From contig JAGFXX010000001.1 in NCBI GenBank assembly GCA_017599285.1, forward strand, positions 2,170,001-2,234,000: DNA of 64,000 bases. The letters are read 5' to 3'. This DNA is from Cereibacter azotoformans (GTDB lineage Bacteria > Pseudomonadota > Alphaproteobacteria > Rhodobacterales > Rhodobacteraceae). Within the stretch, counting starts at the first letter, position 1. Every line of letters starts with the position of its first letter. The notes under the pieces are model-generated. The model was not told the DNA's origin, ran no database searches, and was given only the letters and a program-made list of their open reading frames with translations. Of the stretch, positions 26,164-35,372 are shown one piece after another. The translations under genes were made by a program, and so were the position numbers.

Positions 26164-27254
26164 CACGCAGCCGCCTTTCTGATCCACTGGTCCACGGCCA
26201 CCGCCGCGATGATGAGGATGCCGATGAGGAGGTAGGTCCATTGCGGGTCCGTCCCCATGAGCTTCAGCCCCAGCGAGAAGACACCCACGATCAGCGCGCC
26301 GAAGAGCATCCCCAGCACCGAGCCGCGGCCGCCGAAGAGGCTGATCCCGCCGATCACCACCGCGGTGATCGATTCGATGTTGGCAAACTGCCCCGCGGTC
26401 GGCGACACCGACCCGAGGCGGCCGATCATCACCCAGCCCGCCAGCGCGCAGATCAGCCCCGAGAGCGTATAGACGGTGACAAGGACGGTCTTCGTCTGCA
26501 CGCCCGCGAGTTCGGCCGCTTCGGGATCGTCGCCCACGGCATAGACATGGCGGCCCCAGGCCGTCTGACGCAGCACATAGGCGATGAGCAGCACGAGAAC
26601 GATCAAGAGGACCGCGCCATAGGTGAAGACGGCGCCGCCCCGGCCGGCCTCGTCCGCACCGATGCGGAAGGTGGAGCCGAAGAACTGCAGGATCTGCGCC
26701 TCGGCCGCGATGTCCTGCGAGCGGATGGTCTCGTTCCTCGAGTAGAGGAAGTTCGCCGCCAGCACGATCTGCCACATGCCCAGCGTCACGATGAAGGGCG
26801 GCAGCTTCATCCGCGCGACCAGCGTGCCGTTCACGAAGCCGATGGCGGCCCCGACACCCAGCCCGCAGAGCACCGACAGCGGTGCCGGGATTCCGTAGCG
26901 GAAGGTGAACTGGCCCATGACCACCGAGGACAGGACCATGATCGCGCCCACCGAGAGGTCGATGCCCGCCGTCAGCACCACGAGCGTCTGTGCCGCGCCG
27001 ACGATGCCGACGATGGCCACCTGCTGCAGGATCAGCGTCAGCGTGAAGGCCGAGAAGAACTTCTGGCCCAAGAGCGCCCCGAAGATCGAGATCGAGACGA
27101 CCAGCACGATCAGCGGCACGAGCGAGGGCGTCTGATGCAGGAGGTGCCGTGCCTGTTGCACGGGCGACCTGCGCTGCGTGAATTCGGCCACGGCCTCGGG
27201 CTTGCGGGTCAGCGCAGCCTCGAAGCCCTGCGGCCCCTGGGTTTCGGTTGCCAT
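26163..27254 (-). CDS. frcC: Fructose ABC transporter, permease
   Basis: The 363-residue permease belongs to the ribose/fructose branched family (BPD_transp_2) with about ten hydrophobic segments and the hallmark LTAGIDLSVGAIM near 104-116; GGISLFGGRGSVLGMLFGALIVG near 298-320 is the cytoplasmic coupling region. The N-terminal 40 residues are hydrophilic and long for the family. RBS GGGAGGTCAACGGAAC precedes ATG 27254. A stable hairpin lies between frcB and this gene. Confidence 0.94.
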   Translation of the reverse strand: MATETQGPQGFEAALTRKPEAVAEFTQRRSPVQQARHLLHQTPSLVPLIVLVVSISIFGALLGQKFFSAFTLTLILQQVAIVGIVGAAQTLVVLTAGIDLSVGAIMVLSSVVMGQFTFRYGIPAPLSVLCGLGVGAAIGFVNGTLVARMKLPPFIVTLGMWQIVLAANFLYSRNETIRSQDIAAEAQILQFFGSTFRIGADEAGRGGAVFTYGAVLLIVLVLLIAYVLRQTAWGRHVYAVGDDPEAAELAGVQTKTVLVTVYTLSGLICALAGWVMIGRLGSVSPTAGQFANIESITAVVIGGISLFGGRGSVLGMLFGALIVGVFSLGLKLMGTDPQWTYLLIGILIIAAVAVDQWIRKAAA

Positions 27255-27306
27255 GTTCCGTTGACCTCCCGCTTCGCATTGCGGACCGCCGGACGCGGAT
27301 CCCGCT

Positions 27307-27332
27307 CGGGGGCGGATATGACCCCGCCCCCG
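27307..27332 (-). terminator. Intercistronic hairpin between frcB and frcC
   Basis: CGGGGGCGG (27307-27315) pairs with CCGCCCCCG (27324-27332), 18 bases past the frcB stop on the minus strand. Like the dctP/dctQ hairpin it separates a binding-protein gene from its membrane-protein gene and probably raises the relative amount of the binding protein. Confidence 0.6.
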
Positions 27333-27349
27333 GTCCAGGCTGCCGCGGC

Positions 27350-28372
27350 TCAGCCCCAGCAGAGTTCCGCGCCGCGGGCGCTGTCGATCGACTCCACGCC
27401 CTCGACCGGCTGGTCGGTCACAAGCGCCACGCCCGTGTCGGTGAAGTCCTTGCCCTCGGTCGTCGCGGGCCGGGTGCCGTCCTTGGCAAAGGCCGCGATG
27501 GCCTCGACCCCCAGCGCCGCCATCTGCAGCGGATATTGCTGCGAGGTGGCGCCGATCACCCCGTCCTTCACGTTCTGGACGCCCGGGCAGCCGCCATCGA
27601 CCGATACGATCAGCACATCGCTCTCGCGCCCGATGGACCGGAGCGCCTCGTAGGCGCCGGCCGCCGCCGGCTCATTGATCGTATAGACGAGGTTGATCAT
27701 CGGATCCTGCGCCAGCAGGCTCTCCATCGCGCGGCGCCCGCCCTCCTCGTTGCCGTCGGTCACGTCATGGCCGACGATGCGCGGGTCGGTCTCGTCGCCC
27801 CAGCGGTTCGGGTCGCCCAGATCGACGCCGAAGCCCTGCAGGAAGCCCTGAGCGCGCAGCACGTCCACGGAGGGCTGCGAGACGCCGAGGTTCAGCATCG
27901 CGATCCGCGCATCCGCTGCCGCATCGCCCATCTTGGCCTGCGCCCACTGGCCGATCAGCTCGCCCGCGAGGAAGTTGTCGGTGGCGAAGGTGCCGTCGGC
28001 CGCGTCGATCGGATCCAGCGGCGTGTCGAGCGCGATCACGAGGATGCCCGCGTCGCGCGCCTTCTGCACCGTCGGAACGATCCCCTTGGTGTCGGACGGC
28101 GTCAGCAGGATGCCCTTCGCCCCGTCGGCGATGCAGGTCTCGATGGCGGCCACCTGGCTTTCGCTGTCGCCGTCGATCCGGCCCGCGTAGGACTTGAGGT
28201 TGATGCCGAGTTCCTGTGCCTTCGCCGTGGCCCCTTCCTTCATCTTCACGAAGAACGGGTTTGTGTCGGTCTTGGTGATCAGGCAGGCGCCGACCTCCTG
28301 GGCCAGGGCCGGAGCGGCCGACAGGGCAAGCGCCCCCGCACACCCCATCAGGGCGATCTTGAGTCGTGTCAC
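27350..28372 (-). CDS. frcB: Fructose ABC transporter, periplasmic binding protein
   Basis: The 340-residue class I sugar-binding protein has a signal peptide ([20 protein letters not shown], cut before QEVG) and the Peripla_BP_4 layout: [19 protein letters not shown] near 30-48, ALDTPLDP near 115, and hinge-side [16 protein letters not shown] near 231-246. Together with FrcC/A/K and FrcR it matches the Sinorhizobium high-affinity fructose (also ribose/mannose) system; the sugar is inferred from that. Start is GTG 28372 behind GGAGGAGACATC; the RBS itself rules out the GTG five codons upstream. Confidence 0.93.
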   Translation of the reverse strand: MTRLKIALMGCAGALALSAAPALAQEVGACLITKTDTNPFFVKMKEGATAKAQELGINLKSYAGRIDGDSESQVAAIETCIADGAKGILLTPSDTKGIVPTVQKARDAGILVIALDTPLDPIDAADGTFATDNFLAGELIGQWAQAKMGDAAADARIAMLNLGVSQPSVDVLRAQGFLQGFGVDLGDPNRWGDETDPRIVGHDVTDGNEEGGRRAMESLLAQDPMINLVYTINEPAAAGAYEALRSIGRESDVLIVSVDGGCPGVQNVKDGVIGATSQQYPLQMAALGVEAIAAFAKDGTRPATTEGKDFTDTGVALVTDQPVEGVESIDSARGAELCWG

Positions 28373-28476
28373 GATGTCTCCTCCCACTGGCGGGCCTCTC
28401 CCTGCCCGCCGATCTTGCGCTGCGCAGGCACCCGCCCGCCGCGACGCCCTTCATGGAAGCCGATTCCCGGCGCTGC

Positions 28477-28510
28477 GTCAATAAATAAATCACTCTGATT
28501 TAGTATTGAC
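28477..28510. promoter_or_regulatory. Palindromic operator between frcB and frcR, overlapping both -35 boxes
   Basis: GTCAATAAATAAATCA (28477-28492) faces TGATTTAGTATTGAC (28496-28510), nearly perfect arms around CTC, in an AT-rich island. The outer end of each arm is a -35-like hexamer pointing outwards: TTGACG (28481-28476, towards frcB) and TTGACA (28506-28511, towards frcR). The -10 regions (TTCCAT and CCCAAT at 17-base spacing) are weak, so activation or poor basal activity is possible. FrcR is the obvious binder. Confidence 0.75.
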
Positions 28511-28568
28511 AGCCGAGGCCGCCAGAGGCCCAATGGCAGCCGGGAGGCCCGCGGTGCCGGGCAGGGAG

Positions 28569-29798
28569 ATGACCGTGAGACAGGGACAGGAGACCGCAGA
28601 GCGCCCGGCCGCAGCCGAACCCGGGCTGCGCGGCTCGAACCAGAGCGGGATGCGCGCCCGCAACGAACGCCTCGTGCTCTCGCTCGTGCGGCGCGCGGGG
28701 GCGCTGGCCAAGTCGGACATCGCGCGGATGACGGGCCTGTCGGCCCAGACCGTCTCGGTCATCATGCGCGAGCTTGAACGCGACGGCCTCCTGTGCCGGG
28801 GAGAGCCAATCCGCGGCCGCATCGGCCAGCCCTCGGTTCCCATGTCACTCGCGGCCGAGGGCGCCTACTTTCTCGGCCTCAAGATCGGACGGCGCTCGGC
28901 GGAACTCGTGCTGATCGACTTCCTCGGCCAGCCGGTCGCGGCGCGGCGCCGGATCTATTCCTACCCGACGCCGGATGCGGTCGTGGACTTCACCGCCGAG
29001 GCGCTGCCCCTGCTGACCGGAAGCCTGCCGCCCGAGGCGCGCGCGCGTGTGGGGGGCATGGGCATCGCCATGCCGTTCCAGCTGTGGAACTGGGTACAGT
29101 ATGTCGGCGCCCCCCAGTCCGAAATGGACGCCTGGCGCGAGCGCGACATCCAGACCGAACTGGCCGCCCTCACCGGGCTGCCGGTCCATCTGCGCAACGA
29201 TGCCACGGCCGCCTGCGGCGCCGAACTGGTCTTCGGCACCGGCGAGCGCCCGAAGGACTTCCTCTATTTCTACTTTGCCTATTTCATCGGCGGCGGGCTG
29301 GTCCTGAACGGGCACCTCTATGCCGGCCGCACCGGCAATGCGGCCGGCGTCGGGCCGATGCCGGTGCCCGACCGCTCCGGCCGGATGCGTCGGCTGCTGA
29401 ACGTGGCCTCCATGTCCGTCCTTGCCGAAGCGATGGAACGGGCGGGCGAAGACCCGGCAGCCCTGTGGGAGAACCCCGACCACTGGGAGGTGAGCGCGCC
29501 CGTCCTGTCGGACTGGCTCGACGGCGCGGCGGCGGGGCTTGCCTCGGCGATTCTGTCGGCCTCGGCCCTGGTCGAGATGGAGACGGTGATGATCGACGGC
29601 TGGATGCCGCCGGAGATCCGGGCCGAGATGGTGCGCCGGACCCACGCCGCGCTGCACCGGCTGGACCTGTCGGGGATCGAGCCCCCGCAGATCCGCGAGG
29701 GCACCGTCGGAGCCCAGGCGCGGGCCCTCGGGGCGGCCGCCATCCCGCTTTCGCAGCGTTACCTTGTCGAGGCCTGGGGCGCCGCCGCCGAAGGCTGA
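28569..29798 (+). CDS. frcR: ROK-family transcriptional regulator of the fructose operon
   Basis: The roughly 409-residue protein has an N-terminal winged helix-turn-helix (RARNERLVLSLVRRAGALAKSDIARMTGLSAQTVSVIMREL in pieces over 30-70) and a C-terminal ROK sugar-kinase-like domain. It lacks the kinase phosphate motif (KIGRRS replaces DxGxT) and the CxCGxxGCxE zinc motif of NagC/Mlc (VPDRSGRMRRLLNVAS stands in that region), so it is a non-catalytic sensor. It is divergent from frcBCAK. ATG 28569 has its purine run directly adjacent; in-frame GTG 28575 has better RBS spacing, so the start is uncertain by two codons. Confidence 0.9.
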   Translation: MTVRQGQETAERPAAAEPGLRGSNQSGMRARNERLVLSLVRRAGALAKSDIARMTGLSAQTVSVIMRELERDGLLCRGEPIRGRIGQPSVPMSLAAEGAYFLGLKIGRRSAELVLIDFLGQPVAARRRIYSYPTPDAVVDFTAEALPLLTGSLPPEARARVGGMGIAMPFQLWNWVQYVGAPQSEMDAWRERDIQTELAALTGLPVHLRNDATAACGAELVFGTGERPKDFLYFYFAYFIGGGLVLNGHLYAGRTGNAAGVGPMPVPDRSGRMRRLLNVASMSVLAEAMERAGEDPAALWENPDHWEVSAPVLSDWLDGAAAGLASAILSASALVEMETVMIDGWMPPEIRAEMVRRTHAALHRLDLSGIEPPQIREGTVGAQARALGAAAIPLSQRYLVEAWGAAAEG

Positions 29799-29925
29799 GG
29801 TTTTCGGTCCGTCCGCAGTTGACTTGTGAAGGCCAGAACACCAGTTTGGCCCCGAACCGAACCCGAATGTGAAAGAAATTCATGAGAGCGCGACGTTTCG
29901 CATCTGGAATGGAGGCGCCGGCGGC

Positions 29926-32775
29926 ATGTCCCTTGCGCTGATAGCCGCCCTCCCGTTCCTCGGGGCCCTGCTGCCGGGCCTCATGATCCGATCCAGCCGC
30001 ACAACCTGCGCCTTCGTCACGGGCAGCGTCACGGCCCTCGCCCTGCTGATGCTGGGGCTGCATGCCCCGGCCGTCCTGCGCGGCGAGACCGTGCAGACGC
30101 GCATCGAGTGGATGCCCGCGCTGGGTCTGAACGCCAACTTCTTCCTCGACGGGCTCGGCCTCCTGTTTGCGGGGCTGATCCTCGGGATCGGCCTGCTGAT
30201 CATCCTCTATGCCCGCTTCTACCTGTCGAAGCAGGACTCGATGGGGCAGTTCTACAGCTACCTCCTGCTCTTCCAGGGGGCGATGGTGGGGATCGTCCTG
30301 TCGGACAATATCCTGCTCCTGCTGGTCTTCTGGGAGCTGACCTCGCTCTCCTCCTTCCTGCTCATCGGCTACTGGAAGCATCTGCCCGCCGGCCGTCAGG
30401 GCGCGCGCATGGCGCTGGCGGTCACCGGCATGGGCGGGCTCGCGATGATCGCGGGGATGCTGATCCTCGGCCAGATCGCTGGAAGCTACGATCTGACCGT
30501 GATCCTGCAGGCGGGCGACGCGATCCAGGCGTCGGAATGGTATCTGCCGGCGCTGGTGCTGATCCTGATCGGCTGCTTCACCAAGTCGGCGCAGTTCCCG
30601 TTCCATTTCTGGCTGCCGCACGCGATGGCGGCGCCGACGCCGGTCTCGGCCTACCTGCATTCGGCGACGATGGTGAAGGCGGGGCTCTTCCTCATGGCGC
30701 GGATGTGGCCGGCGCTGGCCGGCACGCCCGAGTGGTTCTACCTGGTGGCCACAACCGGCCTCGTGACCATGGTCGTGGCCGCCAAGATCGCGCTCTTCAA
30801 GGACGACCTCAAGGCGCTGCTGGCCTTCTCGACCGTCTCGCATCTCGGGCTCGTGACGATGCTGCTGGGCTTCGGCACCCAGTCCGCCGCCATTGCCGCG
30901 ATCTTCCACATCATCAACCATGCCACCTTCAAGGCCGCCCTCTTCATGACCGCGGGCATCGTGGACCACGAGACCCACACCCGCGACCTCAAGCGCCTCG
31001 GCGGCCTGCGCAAGCTGATGCCGATCACCTTCACCATCGGCACCCTCGCCGCGCTGTCGATGGCGGGCATCCCGCCGCTGAACGGCTTCCTCTCCAAGGA
31101 GATGATGCTTGAAGAGGCCGCCCATACGGCCTGGGCCGGGCAGGCGTGGCTGATGCCGGTCTTTGCGACGCTGGGTGCGGTCTTCTCGGTGGCCTATTCG
31201 CTGCGGTTCGTGGCGCACACGTTCCTCGGGCCGGTGCGCAACGACTATCCGCACAATCCGCACGATCCGGGCTTCGGCATGTGGGCGGCCCCGGCCTTCC
31301 TGGCGCTGCTCGTGGTGGCGATCGGGATTGCGCCGATGCCGGTGGCAGGCTGGCTCGTCGATGCGGCGGCGGGCGCCACGACCGGCGAGGCCCTCCATGC
31401 CCACATCTACCACTGGCACGGGCTGACGCCGGCGCTCTGGATGTCGATCGCGGCCGTCGGCGGCGGCCTCGTGCTGCTCGGCCTTCACGCGGGGCTGATG
31501 CGCGGCTGGCTCGCCACGCCGCGGCCCGAGGCCAAGCGGATCTTCGACGGCATCGTGGACCCTCTCGCGCACTTCTCGCGCAGGTTCTCGCAGGGGCTGC
31601 ATGACGGGGCGCTGAGCCGCTACTTCGCCATCGCCACCTTCGCGATGGTCGCCGCCGGAGGCTACGCCTTCTTCTCGGGGGGCCATACGCCCGGCACGCG
31701 GGCTCTGACGCCGGTCGATGTCGTGCCGGTCATCGGCTGGCTTCTGCTGATCGTATCGACCTGCACGCTGGTGATCGTCCATCACAACCGGATCCTCGCG
31801 CTGGTCGTGCTGGGGGTGGTGGGCCTCGTCGTCTCGATGGGCTTTGCCTATCTCTCGGCGCCGGACCTCGCGCTGACGCAGATCCTCGTCGAGGTGGCGA
31901 CGGTGATGCTCCTCCTGCTCGCGCTCAACTTCCTGCCCAAGCGGACACCGATGGAGAGCAAGGCCCCGCGCCGCATCCGTGATGCGATCCTGTCGGGCAC
32001 CGCGGGGCTGGGCATCGGCAGCCTGATCTACATGATGATGACGCGTGACTTCGCTTTCCCGAGCATCTCCGGCTATCACCTCGAGAATGCCAAGACCGGA
32101 GGCGGCGGAACGAACGTCGTCAACGTCATCCTCGTGGACTTCCGCGGATATGACACGTTCGGCGAGATCACCGTCCTCGGTATCGCAGCGCTCGTGATCT
32201 TTGCCGTGACGGAGACGATCCTGCGGCCGGGCCCGGCCAACAACCGGCTGCTCTCATGGGCGCAGGAGCATCGCCACGCCGGCGACCGTCATCCGCTGAT
32301 GCTGGTGGTGGCGACGCGGATGATGCTGCCCGTCGCGATCATGGTCGGTGTCTACATCTTCCTGCGCGGCCACAATCTGCCGGGCGGAGGCTTCATCGCC
32401 GGTCTGGTCGTCGCCATCGCGGCGCTGATGCAATACATGGCCTCGGGCTTCGGCTGGACGGCGGCCCGCAAGCGGGTCGAGTATCACGCGCTGATCGCCA
32501 TGGGCGTGCTGATCGCGGGCGCGGCCGGCGTCGGCGCCTGGTTCGCCGGGCGGCCGTTCCTGACCTCGGACTACGGCTATGTCCACCTGCCCCCGCTCGA
32601 AGAGTTCGAACTGGCGACCGCAATGATCTTCGACACCGGCGTGTTCCTCGCTGTTCTGGGGGCGGTGCTGCTGGCGCTCGCCTCGATCTCGCGCATCGCC
32701 GTGCGTGCGGGAGAGGAGGTCTCGTCAACTCCCTACGACATCGACCTGCCGCGCGACCGCTTCGGAGACCGCTGA
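29926..32775 (+). CDS. mrpAB: Mrp cation/proton antiporter, fused subunit MrpAB
   Basis: The 949-residue protein fuses MrpA (residues 1 to about 790) with MrpB (about 790-949), the group 2 Mrp/Pha arrangement. The NADH dehydrogenase subunit-like core has FWELTSLSSFLLIGYWKH near 135-152, KSAQFPFHFWLPHAMAAPTPVSAYLHSATMVKAG in pieces over 222-256 and NHATFKAALFMTAG near 331-344. The MrpB part holds RGHNLPGGGFIAGLVVA near 813-829. It exchanges Na+ or K+ for protons at the inner membrane. ATG 29926 follows GGAGGCGCCGGCGGC; an in-frame GTG at 29869 has no RBS. TTGACT at 29819-29824 may be the -35. Confidence 0.95.
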   Translation: MSLALIAALPFLGALLPGLMIRSSRTTCAFVTGSVTALALLMLGLHAPAVLRGETVQTRIEWMPALGLNANFFLDGLGLLFAGLILGIGLLIILYARFYLSKQDSMGQFYSYLLLFQGAMVGIVLSDNILLLLVFWELTSLSSFLLIGYWKHLPAGRQGARMALAVTGMGGLAMIAGMLILGQIAGSYDLTVILQAGDAIQASEWYLPALVLILIGCFTKSAQFPFHFWLPHAMAAPTPVSAYLHSATMVKAGLFLMARMWPALAGTPEWFYLVATTGLVTMVVAAKIALFKDDLKALLAFSTVSHLGLVTMLLGFGTQSAAIAAIFHIINHATFKAALFMTAGIVDHETHTRDLKRLGGLRKLMPITFTIGTLAALSMAGIPPLNGFLSKEMMLEEAAHTAWAGQAWLMPVFATLGAVFSVAYSLRFVAHTFLGPVRNDYPHNPHDPGFGMWAAPAFLALLVVAIGIAPMPVAGWLVDAAAGATTGEALHAHIYHWHGLTPALWMSIAAVGGGLVLLGLHAGLMRGWLATPRPEAKRIFDGIVDPLAHFSRRFSQGLHDGALSRYFAIATFAMVAAGGYAFFSGGHTPGTRALTPVDVVPVIGWLLLIVSTCTLVIVHHNRILALVVLGVVGLVVSMGFAYLSAPDLALTQILVEVATVMLLLLALNFLPKRTPMESKAPRRIRDAILSGTAGLGIGSLIYMMMTRDFAFPSISGYHLENAKTGGGGTNVVNVILVDFRGYDTFGEITVLGIAALVIFAVTETILRPGPANNRLLSWAQEHRHAGDRHPLMLVVATRMMLPVAIMVGVYIFLRGHNLPGGGFIAGLVVAIAALMQYMASGFGWTAARKRVEYHALIAMGVLIAGAAGVGAWFAGRPFLTSDYGYVHLPPLEEFELATAMIFDTGVFLAVLGAVLLALASISRIAVRAGEEVSSTPYDIDLPRDRFGDR

Positions 32776-33110
32776 TGGAGATCCTCGTCGCTTCCGCCGT
32801 AGGAACGCTGACCGCCGCAGGCATCTATCTGATCCTGCGCATGCGCACCTTTCCCGTGATCGTGGGCCTCGCCCTCCTGAGCTATGCCGTGAACGTCTTC
32901 ATCTTCGCCTCGGGCCGTCTGGCCGTGGGCCTGCCGCCCGTCCTGTCCTACACCGCCGAGGGCTACACCGACCCGCTGACACAGGCGCTGGTGCTGACGG
33001 CGATCGTGATCTCGTTCGGCATGACGGCCGTGATCGTGATGGTGGCGCTCGGCGCCTTCCTTGAAGCCGGCACGGACCGGATGGACAGCGACGACGAGGC
33101 CGGACGATGA
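32775..33110 (+). CDS. mrpC: Mrp antiporter subunit C
   Basis: The 111-residue, three-helix protein is homologous to NuoK: AGIYLILRMRTFPVIVGLALLSYAVNVFIF in pieces over 14-44, then DPLTQALVLTAIVISFGMTAV near 66-86 with the conserved PLxQALVLTAIVI motif. Its ATG shares the final base of the mrpAB stop (TGATG), and its stop overlaps mrpD by 4 bases. Confidence 0.95.
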   Translation: MEILVASAVGTLTAAGIYLILRMRTFPVIVGLALLSYAVNVFIFASGRLAVGLPPVLSYTAEGYTDPLTQALVLTAIVISFGMTAVIVMVALGAFLEAGTDRMDSDDEAGR

Positions 33111-34618
33111 ACCACTGGATCATTGCCCCGGTCGTGCTGCCGGCGGTGCTTGCGCCGCTGATCGTGCTGTTCATGCGCCATGACCTCGTGTTGCAGCGGG
33201 TCTTCTCGCTGGCGGGCACCATCGCCCTTTGCGGCGTGTCCGGGGTGCTGCTGGTCAGCGCCTCGACCAACCCGCCCGAGGCCTATTTCCTCGGCAACTG
33301 GCCCGCGCCCTTCGGGATCGTGCTGGTCCTCGACCGGCTTGCCGCCGTGATGGTGGCCCTGACGGCCTTCCTTGCGCTGATGGTGCAGCTTTATGCCATC
33401 GGCACCGGCTGGGACCGGCGTGGCCAGCATTTCCACGCCCTCTACCAGTTCCAGCTCATGGGGATCTGCGGCGCCTTCCTGACGGGGGACGCCTTCAACC
33501 TCTTCGTCTTCTTCGAGGTGCTGCTGATCGCGAGCTACGGCCTCATGATCCACGGTGGCGGCCGCGCGCGCCTGCGCTCGGGCGTGCAGTATGTGGCCTA
33601 CAACCTGATGGGTTCGACCCTGTTCCTGTTCGCGCTGGCCACGATCTATTCGGTGGCGGGCACGCTCAACCTGGCCGATCTGGCCGAGCGGGTGGCAGCC
33701 ATGCCCGAGGCCGAGACGGCGATCCTGCGCGTGGCCGGCGTGCTGCTGCTGATCGTCTTTGCCATCAAGGGTGCACTGGTGCCGTTCCAGTTCTGGCTGC
33801 CCGGCACCTATGCCGCGGCGCCGGGCCCGGTGGCGGCGCTGTTCGCGGTGATGACCAAGGTTGGCGCCTATGCCGTGATCCGCGTCTTCAACCTGATCTT
33901 CCCGCCCGAGACCCCGGCCACCGGCGGCTTCTTCGCCGAGCTTCTGCTGCCCGCGGCGCTCGTGACGCTTGCCATAGGCGCGATGGGCGTGCTGGGGGCC
34001 GCCAGCATCGGGCGGCTCGTGGCCTTCGGTGCCATCGCCTCGATGGGGACGCTGTTCACCGCCGTCGCGGGCTTCACCCCCGCAAGCACCTCGGCCGCGC
34101 TGTTCTACCTTCTTCACTCGACGCTTGCGACGGCGGCGCTGTTCCTCGTGGCCGATCTGGTGCTGGCGCGGCGCGGCAGCGAGGATCTGACCCAGCGCCA
34201 GCCCCCCGTGGCGCAGGAGGGGCTGATCGCGGCGCTCTTCTTCGTTGGGGCGATCGCCCTGGCCGGGATGCCCCCGCTGTCGGGTTTCCTCGGCAAGCTG
34301 TTGATCCTCGACGCGCTGCGCGGCCCCGGCATGGCCTTGATCTGGGGCACGGTGCTCGTCACCTCGCTCCTCATGATCGTGGGCTTTGCCCGCGCGGGCA
34401 GCCTCCTCTTCTGGAAGTCGCACGAGACGCTGGCCGAGCCCGAGCCCCACCGCCCCGACACGCTCGCCTTCGTCGCGGTGGGCGGGCTTGTGGCCGGGCT
34501 GGTGGCGCTGACCGTTGCCGCAGGCCCGGTGTCGGCCGCGCTCGGCTCCATCGCCGATGAACTGGCCGAGCGGACGCCCTACATTGCCTCCAACCGCCTG
34601 ACGGAGCCCGCCCGATGA
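33107..34618 (+). CDS. mrpD: Mrp antiporter subunit D
   Basis: The 503-residue protein is a second NuoM/N-like antiporter subunit with about 14 hydrophobic helices. Landmarks are FNLFVFFEVLLIASYGLM near 130-147 (the conserved Glu), KGALVPFQFWLPGTYAAAPGPVAALFAVMTKVG in pieces over 222-254 (Lys and Pro-rich broken helix) and GMPPLSGFLGKLLIL near 387-401. Both ends show 4-base ATGA overlaps with mrpC and mrpE. Confidence 0.95.
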   Translation: MNHWIIAPVVLPAVLAPLIVLFMRHDLVLQRVFSLAGTIALCGVSGVLLVSASTNPPEAYFLGNWPAPFGIVLVLDRLAAVMVALTAFLALMVQLYAIGTGWDRRGQHFHALYQFQLMGICGAFLTGDAFNLFVFFEVLLIASYGLMIHGGGRARLRSGVQYVAYNLMGSTLFLFALATIYSVAGTLNLADLAERVAAMPEAETAILRVAGVLLLIVFAIKGALVPFQFWLPGTYAAAPGPVAALFAVMTKVGAYAVIRVFNLIFPPETPATGGFFAELLLPAALVTLAIGAMGVLGAASIGRLVAFGAIASMGTLFTAVAGFTPASTSAALFYLLHSTLATAALFLVADLVLARRGSEDLTQRQPPVAQEGLIAALFFVGAIALAGMPPLSGFLGKLLILDALRGPGMALIWGTVLVTSLLMIVGFARAGSLLFWKSHETLAEPEPHRPDTLAFVAVGGLVAGLVALTVAAGPVSAALGSIADELAERTPYIASNRLTEPAR

Positions 34619-35106
34619 TCCGACGGCTCTTTCCCCACCCGTGGCTGAGCGTCACTCTGATCGTGACCTGGATGCTGCTCGTCAACCAGCCGGCGCTCGG
34701 CAGTCTTGTCTTTGCAATCATCCTGGGGATCCTGATCCCGCTGCTGGTCGCGCCCTACTGGCCGGGGCAGACACAGCTTCGCAGTCCGCTGCGGCTTGCG
34801 GCCTATGTGCTGCTGGTGATCGGTGATATCGTCAGGGCCAACGTGGCGGTGGCCAAGATCGTGCTCTTCTACCGCAGCGACGACATCCACTCCGCCTGGA
34901 TCGCCGTCCCGATCGAACTCACCTCGCCCGAGGCGATCTCGATGCTGGCCGGCACCATCACGCTGACGCCCGGCACGGTCGTCACCGACGTCTCGGCCTG
35001 CGGCCGTGTGCTGCTCGTCCACTGTCTCCATGCGCCCGACCCTGATGCGGTGCGCGACGAGATCAAGGCCCGCTACGAAGCCCGCCTCAAGAGGATCTTC
35101 GCATGA
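34615..35106 (+). CDS. mrpE: Mrp antiporter subunit E
   Basis: The 163-residue protein has the DUF68/MrpE pattern: N-terminal hydrophobic segments (WLSVTLIVTWMLLVNQPALGSLVFAIILG in pieces), then YVLLVIGDIVRANVAVAKIVLF near 63-84 and the conserved ANSITLTPGT-type motif, here AGTITLTPGTVVTDV near 116-130, with LLVHCLHAPD after it. It is required for assembly or stability in characterised Mrp systems. ATGA overlaps at both ends. Confidence 0.95.
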   Translation: MIRRLFPHPWLSVTLIVTWMLLVNQPALGSLVFAIILGILIPLLVAPYWPGQTQLRSPLRLAAYVLLVIGDIVRANVAVAKIVLFYRSDDIHSAWIAVPIELTSPEAISMLAGTITLTPGTVVTDVSACGRVLLVHCLHAPDPDAVRDEIKARYEARLKRIFA

Positions 35107-35372
35107 TCGCACTTGCCCTGACCTACGCGCTCGGCTGCTTCGGCGTGGCGCTGCTGTTCAACCTCGCGCGGCTCCTGCAGGGGCCGACGATCGCCGACCG
35201 CATCCTCGCGCTCGACACGATGGTGATCAACATGATCGCGCTGATCGTGCTCTTCGGCATCCGCGGCGCCGGAACGATGACCTTCGAGGCGGCCTTGCTG
35301 TTCGCCATGACGGGCTTCGTCTCGACCGTGGCCTATGCCAAGTTCGTCCTGCGCGGCAACATCATCGAGTGA
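35103..35372 (+). CDS. mrpF: Mrp antiporter subunit F
   Basis: The 89-residue protein has three hydrophobic helices and the family motif RLLQGPTIADRILALDTMVINMIALIVLFGIR in pieces over 22-53, the conserved Asp of DRILALD being within it. It starts in an ATGA overlap with mrpE and its stop shares a base with the mrpG start. Confidence 0.95.
   Translation: MIALALTYALGCFGVALLFNLARLLQGPTIADRILALDTMVINMIALIVLFGIRGAGTMTFEAALLFAMTGFVSTVAYAKFVLRGNIIE

Noticed and set aside
29284-32079. A 931-codon open frame antisense to mrpAB, and other very long antisense frames (16473-18500 plus, 46822-50025 minus)
   Set aside because: They are mirror frames caused by high GC at codon third positions. Their products are rich in Arg, His, Gly and Gln with no domains, while the opposite strand encodes well-conserved proteins.
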